A stretch of DNA of 64,000 nucleotides. Source: Gordius sp. MW1. Its lineage: Eukaryota; Nematomorpha; Gordioida; Gordea; Gordiidae. The position numbers were made by a program, and so were the translations under genes. Under the pieces are notes generated by a model. It searched no databases, was not told where the DNA came from, and was given only the letters and a program-made list of their open reading frames with translations. Positions within the stretch are counted from its first letter, which is position 1, and the number at the start of each line of letters is the position of its first letter. Of this stretch, positions 56,605 to 64,000 are shown piece by piece. The DNA is taken from assembly GCA_964036665.1 (NCBI GenBank), contig OZ038528.1, positions 23,299,245-23,363,244 on the forward strand, given 5' to 3'.

Positions 56605-58846
56605 GGGCTTGTCTTAATATCGGATTTTGATGCGCAGCAAAAATCGTCATACGTGTTTTAAAATAGCCGTGTCTTAATATCCGATTTACAGCAGATTTAC
56701 GTTTCACATGCATAACATAACAGCGATTAATCTCCATAGTTGAAATAAACAAAAAAACGTTTTTAACTATAAAAAACGAAATATTAGTAATTAAAACCAA
56801 TGACCCATGAAATTGAATAGGATATTTGACAAAAATAAATTCGCGGTCCTGGTGGGAAGGGGAAGGAGGGAAGGAGAGGGGGGGGGAATGGAAGGAGGGA
56901 AGGGAAGGGGGAACGAAACTCATCTATACTCCGTATAAACGTAGCATATTTGCTATGCAATTTATGGGCGAGAAAGGTGGGAAGGGGCGAGAATGCCTAT
57001 AGGGGCGTATAAAATGCAAAATGATTAGTTAATAATTCATACAAATATTTAAAAAGTTAAATTTTTGTAAAACCTGCTATAAAACATTTATTACTTTATT
57101 TATTTATTGAGGATAGGTTTTCCTTCATTCATTTTTGTTTATCAACTTCTATTAATCAAAATGACGAAAGGAACGTAAATAGAGGGTATTGGAAAAGCCA
57201 ATAGTCATCCTTCCAAAACGTACAACTTTCAATTTAGAGTTTTTTAGATACTGTATAAATTTAAACATTTTGGTATAGGCGATCCATAATTTGATTATGA
57301 CTATAGACTCTATTCAAATCATGCGCATATGTATAGTATAAACAAGATATTAAAAAAACGAAAGAATTTTCCAATCAGACTTTGGCCATTGGTCATTTTT
57401 TACATTAATCAGTAGCCAGCCGACTGCCAATACTGGATAATAATTCTAATACACTTTGGCCAGTGGTTATTTTTTTTATTGGTCAGTAGCCAGCAAACCA
57501 AAAAGCCTATATTTAAAATATAGAAAAGAAATTGGATACACTTTGGCCAATGGTCATTTTTTCCATTGGTCAGCAGCCAGGAGACGGTCAAAAAGGATAT
57601 AAATACATGAGAGACGAAAAAAAAAATTGTACCACAATATGGCCAATTTTTTTCATTGGTCAGTTGCCAGGACACGGTCAAAAAGTCATATTATCAATGG
57701 TATTAAGAACAATATATTAATTTAAAAAAAAAATAAAAAAATTTGCCCTCTTCGGGATTCGAACCCACATCAGTAGAGGCATAGGCCTTTGTGGGGGGGG
57801 GGGGCACAGGGACCCATATCAGTAAAGGCATAGGCCCTTGTAGGGGGGGCATAAGGTAATTATCAATGTTAACCTAATATAGCAATTGAAAAAACGAAAT
57901 AAAAAATTTCGATATACAATTTGGCCAATGGTCATTTTTTTCATTTGTCAGTAGCCAGCGGCAGGCCAAAAAGTGATATTATCAATGGTGTTAACAAGAA
58001 CAAAATATTAATTTAAAAAAAAATTTGCCCTCTCCGGGATTCGAACCCACATTAGTAGAGGCATAGGCCTTTATGGGGGGGGGCACAGGGACCCATATCA
58101 GTAGAGGCATAGGTCCTTGTAGGGGGGGGCATAGGTAATTATCAATGTTAACATAATATAGCAATTCAAAAAACGAGAAAAAAATTTGTTTTCACAATTT
58201 GGCCAATGGTCATTTTTTTCATTGGTCAGTAGCCAGGGACGGCTAAAAAGTCATATTATCAATGGTTTTAACAAGAACAATATATTAATTTAAAAATAAA
58301 ATAAAATAAATTTGCCCTCTCCGGGATTCGAATCCACATCAGTAGAGGCATAGGCCTTTGTAGGGGGGGGGGGAGCACAGGGACCCATATCAGTAGAGGC
58401 ATAGGCCCTTGTAAGGGGGGGGCATAGGGTAATCATCAATGTTAACCTAATATAGCAACTCAAAAAATTTTGATTCACAATTTGGCCAATGGTCATTTTT
58501 TTTATTGGTCAGTAGCCAGGACACGATGAAAAAGTCATATTATCAATGGTATTAACAAGAACAGTATATTAATTTAAAAAAAATTGTCCTCTCTGGGATT
58601 CAAGCGCAATTTTATCTTTGTCAAATATCCTATTCAATTTCATTGGTAATTGATTTTAATTAATAATATTTTGTTTTTTGATAGTTAAAAACGTTTTTTT
58701 GTTTATTTCAACTATGGAGATTAATGGCTGTTATGTTATGCGTCTGAAACGTAAGTCTGCTGTAAACTGGATATTAAGACACGGCTATGTTAAAACACGT
58801 CTGACGATTTTTGCTGCGCATCAAAATCCGATATTAAGACAAGCCC
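56605..58846. mobile_element. Harbinger-like foldback element (TTA target) with internal T-arm-like array
   Basis: Long terminal inverted repeats of about 230 bases: GGGCTTGTCTTAATATCGG at left (56605) mirrored at the right end (58846), each flanked by TTA (56602-56604, 58847-58849). Both ends contain GATGCGCAGCAAAAATCGTC, AACAGCGATTAATCTCCATA (left form) and GGATATTTGACAAA. A 3-base TTA duplication fits PIF/Harbinger. No transposase is present. The interior (56850-58620) is the inverse of the 44140-45720 array. Confidence 0.82.
57400..58620 (-). repeat. Tandem array with tRNA-T-arm-like motifs (minus orientation)
   Basis: About four units of ~270 bases. On the plus strand each has TTTGCCCTCTCCGGGATTCG followed by AACCCACATCAGTAGAGGCA, TAGGCC, a G run, CACAGGGACCCATATCAGTA, AATTATCAATGTTAACCTAA, and TTTGGCCAATGGTCATTTTT with CATTGGTCAGTAGCCAG. 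The inverse GGTTCGAATCCCGGAGAGGG is the T-arm/B-box look-alike. No full tRNA cloverleaf can be drawn, so these are not tRNA genes. Confidence 0.8.
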
Positions 58847-58902
58847 TTAGGCGTAACGTTTTGCGCCTTTTAACTTTAGTTTTCAAACATATGATAATTG
58901 AA

Positions 58903-59421
58903 GGCCATTGTTACACGATCCAAATTCTTGTACTGTATAAGCGATCTGACATTTCATTTTCTTATTCGATTCAAAAAATAACGAAGCACCGATTCGTGTT
59001 CTTCGCAATCGGAAAAACACGAATCGTAAGAAATAAACAAAATTTCTTACTCACGTTTTCATATTGTAATTTCGGTCTCGTGTATCCAATTCATTTTTTT
59101 ATTTTTAAGAATTTCTCTTTGGAATCAATTAATTAAAGCTAAGGAAAAATAGGAACTGACTATAGTATTTGTTTAATTTTTTATGTATTGGATATATTTA
59201 GGTAATTTTTGTATGTTTAATAATTCATGAAGATACATTTTGAAAACAACATCATGGAATCAAAATGAAGCTAGAAACAAATTCAAATATTTTTGCAAAT
59301 AAAGAATTATAAATAAACGTTTATGGAATATTTTCTTTATCTAAAAACTAATTATGCCAAAATAAATTATAATATACCATTCACAATTGTGTTCATAACA
59401 TTGTTTTCCACATAAGATATT
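58903..59421. repeat. Left arm of a large inverted repeat
   Basis: GGCCATTGTTACACGATCCA through CGAATCGTAAGAAATAAACA, TTAATTAAAGCTAAGGAAAA and CATCATGGAATCAAAATGAA to TTCATAACATTGTTTTCCAC. The inverse is at 61578-62093 with scattered mismatches, spacer about 2.16 kb. Confidence 0.85.
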
Positions 59422-59794
59422 TTTTTAATAACTCACTTTTAATTTTAATTGTTCAAGTATTAATCTAAATGCAAAATTAGAATTTTTTGATAGTGGGCCT
59501 CTTAGTTTTCAGATTTTAATATAAAAACAAGCAATAGACCATGATTATCCATAATCATAAATAAGAATAAAAGGAAATGATATGACTTTAATTTATAAGT
59601 AGCAATGAATAATACTTCAGGATATTTAAAATATTTTTGATGCTGCTCTTGTGTTTGGGAGAATAAGCCACAGAACACATTCACAATATTTACGTCTACT
59701 TAATTCCCATTAACATCTTATTGATGAGGAAAAGCAACTCACTTAATTCTTCTTGCTTTTTATTAGACTTCTTAATCTTTACATTATAGAGATC

Positions 59795-59917
59795 TCTTAA
59801 AAATGTTTTGAAGCTTAAGGACATTGGCATCAATGTCATTTACATATACCACAATTCCTGTTTCCTCAATATCTAAATTTCTTTGCTTAGGAAGATGATG
59901 AAAATAGTCTTCATCTA
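59795..59917 (-). CDS. Possible exon of an unrecognised gene
   Basis: The minus strand reads DEDYFHHLPKQRNLDIEETG then IVVYVNDIDANVLKLQNIFK and a stop soon after. A plausible acceptor (CATTGCATATTTTAG) lies just upstream at about 59918-59932. A shorter upstream candidate (ASEQKYAGRKATPM, about 59960-60005) ends before a GT. Composition is protein-like, but no family is recognised and only about 40 codons are supported, so it could be a gene remnant trapped between the inverted arms. Confidence 0.3.
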
Positions 59918-60475
59918 AAATATGCAATGATTATATACAAACTAATACATTGGTGTTGCTTTCCTCCCAGCATATTTTTGCTCTGAGGCAGATGCAAGGG
60001 TTAAGCCTTAGATATTTCCTTATGTTCTACAAGGTGGCACAAACATGAAGTTCAAAAAACTTTAAGTTTAAATTACACTTGTTCCACTACAACAGAGAAT
60101 ATCAAAAGAAATACCTTAGACCCAAATGTAAAATATATTAAAATTAAATTTGGGAGACCAGCTAGCAACTACGTCAGCCAACATCAATAATAGAATATTA
60201 TGCACTTTGGATAATCATCTTCTGTCTTTGATTGATCTAGTGGGAATGCAAAACTTGCCAAATATGGCAACTATGATACAATATCACAAATAAAGGGTAA
60301 TTATCTAACAGACATTTGTAAACCTTGATAGGAATTTTAAGGTCAAACTTAGAAATTTAAATACAACAAAATCCTATTTCACTTAATGAAACATTAGATC
60401 AAGTATTTTAATTTTATTTTAACTTTATTTGTTTTAATTAAGTAATAATCATGTGTCAATTAGTGAATTTACAAG

Positions 60476-61400
60476 TGTAGGGAAATTATGGTTACCTTGG
60501 AACACTTTTCTTACTCGATTTGAATACACACTATTCATACTCCGCCGTATTCTATTCACAATCATTATAATTTGAATAACCCCCAACTAACGTACGAGTT
60601 ATGCATATTAACCTCGATAGTATGATATATAAACTAATGCGTGCCATCGAATATTATTATATTATATCTTTTGATATTAATAAAGTTCCTTTAGTTAGAA
60701 TAAAGTAGGTAAAACACCTACAATTGGTGACCCCGCTTAACGGGGAGAGCCGAATGTATTTAATTCCCCCCCCCCCAAAAAAAAATATTTATAACCCCAA
60801 CGCTACATTTTTGTTTTTATTTTCCCCATAACAGTACCTTTAATTATTTTTGGGCACTAGGTTCTCAAACCATACAATCCTTCATCTAACTACAATCCCA
60901 AGGTAAATATGTCCCAATATGTGGAACGAACCTAACTACAATCCCAAGGTAAATGTGTCCCAATATGTGGAACGAACCTAACTATCAGGGTGCGATTACG
61001 ATGAAAATCTAAACGCCTTACTACACTAAACAATGTCTTTTGCAACGTCTGCCGAAATTGAAATTGTCCACTACTCAACACGGCCATCACAAACAGCACA
61101 ACACAAACCTTCACGGCCTTTAAGAGCAAAGACTACAATTTCGGCGAAACAATGCAAATTACTCTTTTGTTGAATTGCTATGCAATTTTTTAAGAAGGGG
61201 AGTATCTGTAGGGAAATTATGGTTACCTTGGAACACCTTTTTTACTCGATTTGAATACACACAATTCATACTCCGCCGTATTCTATTCACAATCATTATA
61301 ATTTGGTGGCTTGGTAATATCAGGAAATTGTTTTAATATGGAGTAGAAATCATGTAGATGTTTTCCCCTTAATAAATGATATCCCTTTCCTTTTCACTAA
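60476..61400 (+). mobile_element. LTR retrotransposon remnant (fossil, mostly deleted)
   Basis: A 247-base LTR (60476-60722, TGTAGGGAAATTATGG ... ACACCTACA) is followed by TTGGTGACCCCGCTTAACGG, a primer-binding-site-like sequence. A second, partial LTR copy begins at 61207 after a purine-rich AAGAAGGGGAGTATC, and another TGGTGACCCCGACG follows at 61404. Almost all of the coding part is missing. Family probably Gypsy or BEL; broken beyond use and older than the 17402-26597 element. Confidence 0.7.
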
Positions 61401-61577
61401 AAATGGTGACCCCGACGTCTTATTGTAATAATACAACATTGTCTTTTAGACCTTAACAATGTGCTGTCACCAAAACTTTGCCATGGATATGGCAAGGCCC
61501 ATCACCTAAAAAGTAAGTTTTAATCAGCTAATAATACATGAATTTAGATATCAAAAGTCCTAAATACACTTAGAAAA

Positions 61578-62093
61578 TATATGTGGAAAACAGTGTTTGA
61601 AATGTTATGAACACAATGGTATGTAAATTATAATTTATTTTGGCATAACTATGTTTTAGATAATGAAAATATTTCACATATATAATTCTTTATTTGCAAT
61701 AATATTTGAATTTGTTTCTAGCTTCATTTTAATTCCATGATGTTGTTTTCAAAAAGTATCTTTATGAATTATTAAACATACAAAAATTACCTAAATATAT
61801 TCAATACATAAAAAATTAAACAAATACCATAGTCAGTTCCTATTTTTCCTTAGCTTTAATTAATTGATTCCAAAAAGAAATTCTTGAAAGAATAAAAAAA
61901 TGGATTGGATACACGAGACCAAAATTACAATATGAAAACGTGAGTAAGAAATTTTGTTTATTTCATACGATTCGTGTTTTTGCGATTGCGAAAAACACGA
62001 ATCGGTGCTTCGTTATTTTTTGGATCGAATAAGAAAATGGAATGTCAGATCGCTTATACAGTACAAGAATTTGGATCGTGTAACAACGGCCAT
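61578..62093. repeat. Right arm of the large inverted repeat, next to the PGM2-like start
   Basis: Inverse of 58903-59421. Its outer end GGATCGTGTAACAACGGCCA stops 24 bases before the PGM2-like ATG (62117), so this arm probably includes that gene's promoter or 5' UTR. It contains a small palindrome, ACGATTCGTGTTTTTGCGAT / TTGCGAAAAACACGAATCG. Confidence 0.85.
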
Positions 62094-62116
62094 AATTGAA
62101 AAGGTCTAACTGCAGC

Positions 62117-62846
62117 ATGGATGAATCTTTAAAAGAAAATTTAGAGCTACAAAAAAAGATAGAGGAATGGCTTAAATTTGATCATGTAAATTATAGAATT
62201 TTTTTCTAAATTTAAACTAGAATGATACAACTAGACAAATTATAATGCATTTGGTAGAGTTAGATGATTCTACTAAATTGAAGGAATTAATGCTAACACC
62301 TCTCAAATTTGGCACAGCAGGTATTATAGGATTATTTTTAATATTATTACCTATCTGACTAGGATTGCGTGCCAAAATGAATGCAGGATTTTCTAATATT
62401 AATGATGTAACAATGATTCAAACAACTCAGGGTCTTTTAAAATATTTGGAAGAATGCCCAGAAACCAAGGAAAATCTCAAAGAAAGGGGTGTTGTGATAG
62501 GATATGATGGAAGATATCATAGTTCTAGGTAAATTTTATATCCTTATATACATGTTTAAATATTTAAACTTATTCATCCTCAATATAAATAGATGGGGTC
62601 ATTTAATTGCAAATATATTTTTGAATGCCGGTATCAAAACATACCTTTTCTCAGAAATGTGTCCTACACCTTTTGTGGTAAACCTTTTGGTTGATGTTAT
62701 ATACAATTTATAACTTTATTCAAATTTAAAACTATTAGCCCTTTGCCTTGAAACATTACAAATGTGTTGCAGGAGTTATGATTACAGCCTCCCATAACCC
62801 CCGTGAATATAATGGTTTCAAATTATATTGGACTAATGGTGTTCAG
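62117..62846 (+). CDS. PGM2: Phosphoglucomutase-2/phosphopentomutase-like gene, exons 1-5 (runs past the edge)
   Basis: Exons 62117-62185 (MDESLKENLELQKKIEEWLK), 62221-62320 (TKLKELMLTPLKFGTAG), 62363-62528 (AKMNAGFSNINDVTMIQTTQ ... RGVVIGYDGRYHSS), 62593-62677 (IFLNAGIKTYLFSEMCPTPF) and 62739-62846 (KCVAGVMITASHNPREYNGF). All introns are GT..AG and phases agree. It follows human PGM2/PGM2L1 without gaps. TASHNP is the active-site loop whose serine carries the phosphate; FGTAGLR and YDGR are the usual substrate and structural motifs. The family interconverts hexose or pentose 1- and 5/6-phosphates, or makes glucose-1,6-bisphosphate, in the cytosol. The metal-binding loop and C-terminus lie beyond this window. 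PGM2 versus PGM2L1 cannot be decided. Confidence 0.92.
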
Positions 62847-64000
62847 GTCTCAACAATTCTATATAATGATTTAAAAACAATTTGATAATTTTAATAATCT
62901 TTCTAAACTGATTACATCTTTATAAATTTATAAAAGATATTAGAAGTTATAATGTTTTTTCATAATTTTCCTTAGTCTTTACCATTGATTATTTATGTTT
63001 CTTACTAAATATTTTAAGCCTGAGCTTTACACTTGCTCTTTTAGTAAAATTTAATTGATTAAAAGTTCATTTTTTCATCTATTCAAAATGTTTTACAAAA
63101 TTAATATTGTTCACAATTTTTAATATTTATAAATTAGTGTGTAGAGCCCAGTTGCAATTTCACATAATCATTATTTACTTGATTTGAATTAAAAAAGTAA
63201 CATTTTCCAAATTTAATGATTTTATTACAATGATTATATATAAATAAAGATGGTTAATAAATACATAGACTTATTTAAGGATTTACAATAACAAAATAAC
63301 GTTCTTTCAATGATCTTTTACATTTTAAATAATTAACTACTATGCAATTTAAATTTTATTAGTATCTATTGTGTAATGTGTATATCACATGTTACTTTAA
63401 ATGAAAACAAATGTTAAATATTACATAGACAAGCAATAAAATTGAAATAAAATAAATGGTAAGCTTAATTTTAGAAATAATGAAACTTACAAATTATAAG
63501 ACAATAGATAACATGTAATATGTATGTGACATTGCCAACGTTTTTATTAACAATATTGTTAATACAAACTAGATTTATCTCATTATACATACTATACATA
63601 GTTTTTTACTTTAAATCTCTTTATAAATTGAATGCCCAGTTTATTAGATTTAAACTTTTGCCTTCACCTTAAATAATACAAATTAATTTATGTTTAACAT
63701 TTAATCATTATTTGTTAATTTATATTTGTAAATTTTTGTTTGTTTTTATACATTTCATGAGTTTTGGGGCATTAATCTGGTTTTAAGGGGAGAGGTACAA
63801 AATTAATTAGGGGAATTAAGGGGGGGGGGGGGGGTGCCTAGGTTAAACCCGTGATAAGATTAATTTCTAAAATTAATAGGAGGGGGGGGGTGGACCTATA
63901 TAGGATTTAACCTTCCTTAGATATTAATGCGAAGAGAGGGGTTAAGGGCGATTGCCCCCTTTAAATAATTTTTCCACCCCCCCCCCTCACTTTCAAATAA
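62847..64000. other. Intron of the PGM2-like gene, no exon seen
   Basis: Starts at the donor GTCTCAACAATT. AT-rich, with G/C runs at the far end (63815, 63880, 63977) like those at 2060-4120. It is far longer than the preceding introns (35-65 bases). No repeat termini recognised. Confidence 0.5.

Noticed and set aside
58678-59136. 152-codon open frame running from the foldback end into the inverted-repeat arm
   Set aside because: It crosses the boundary of two unrelated repeats and has no family resemblance, so it is open by chance.

Overview
This is a eukaryotic, almost certainly animal, nuclear window: about 70% A+T, rich in homopolymer G and C runs, with small exons bounded by GT..AG introns and very dense mobile DNA. 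Two host genes can be named and read exon by exon: a complete or nearly complete syndetin gene (VPS50/CCDC132, plus strand, about 26.8-43.8 kb, 22 coding exons found) and the 5' end of a phosphoglucomutase-2-like gene (PGM2/PGM2L1, plus strand, from 62117 to beyond the window). A third host gene enters at the left edge on the minus strand: a 1274-base exon, open throughout, that I do not recognise. Species cannot be fixed from the sequence. A compact-exon, AT-rich, G-tract-rich invertebrate (a pelagic tunicate would fit) is only a guess.

Layout. 1-1274: unknown minus-strand gene. 1275-4590: AT-rich spacer with many G runs. 4591-12546: three mobile elements head to tail, each starting TGTAA and ending TTACA/CTACA and separated only by 4-base target copies (CAGG, CAGG, CCGG, CCGG). 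The middle one encodes a spliced Gypsy-like integrase with a GPY/F motif and an OTU-type protease domain, which points to the Ginger superfamily. The third carries a 2.4-kb array of a roughly 50-base G-run/C-run repeat. 12547-17396: small transposons and foldbacks. 17402-26597: a Ty3/Gypsy fossil on the minus strand with 172-base LTRs, a 5-base target duplication and three DNA transposons nested in it, one of which is a second, inverted copy of the G-run element.

26598-43770: VPS50. Its introns hold palindromic hAT-type MITEs, a second MITE family, a 5'-truncated LINE with a 17-base target duplication, and a restriction-like-endonuclease non-LTR retrotransposon with two further short fragments. 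43771-58900: further repeats, including a tRNA-T-arm-like tandem array, a 1.9-kb hAT-type element, a 3.76-kb hAT element with a BED-finger transposase whose 5' part is triplicated, a P-element remnant, and a 2.2-kb foldback with TTA target copies that carries the inverse T-arm-like array. 58903-62093: a pair of ~520-base inverted repeats; the right arm ends 24 bases before the PGM2-like start codon. 62117-62846: PGM2-like exons 1-5, followed by intron to the end.
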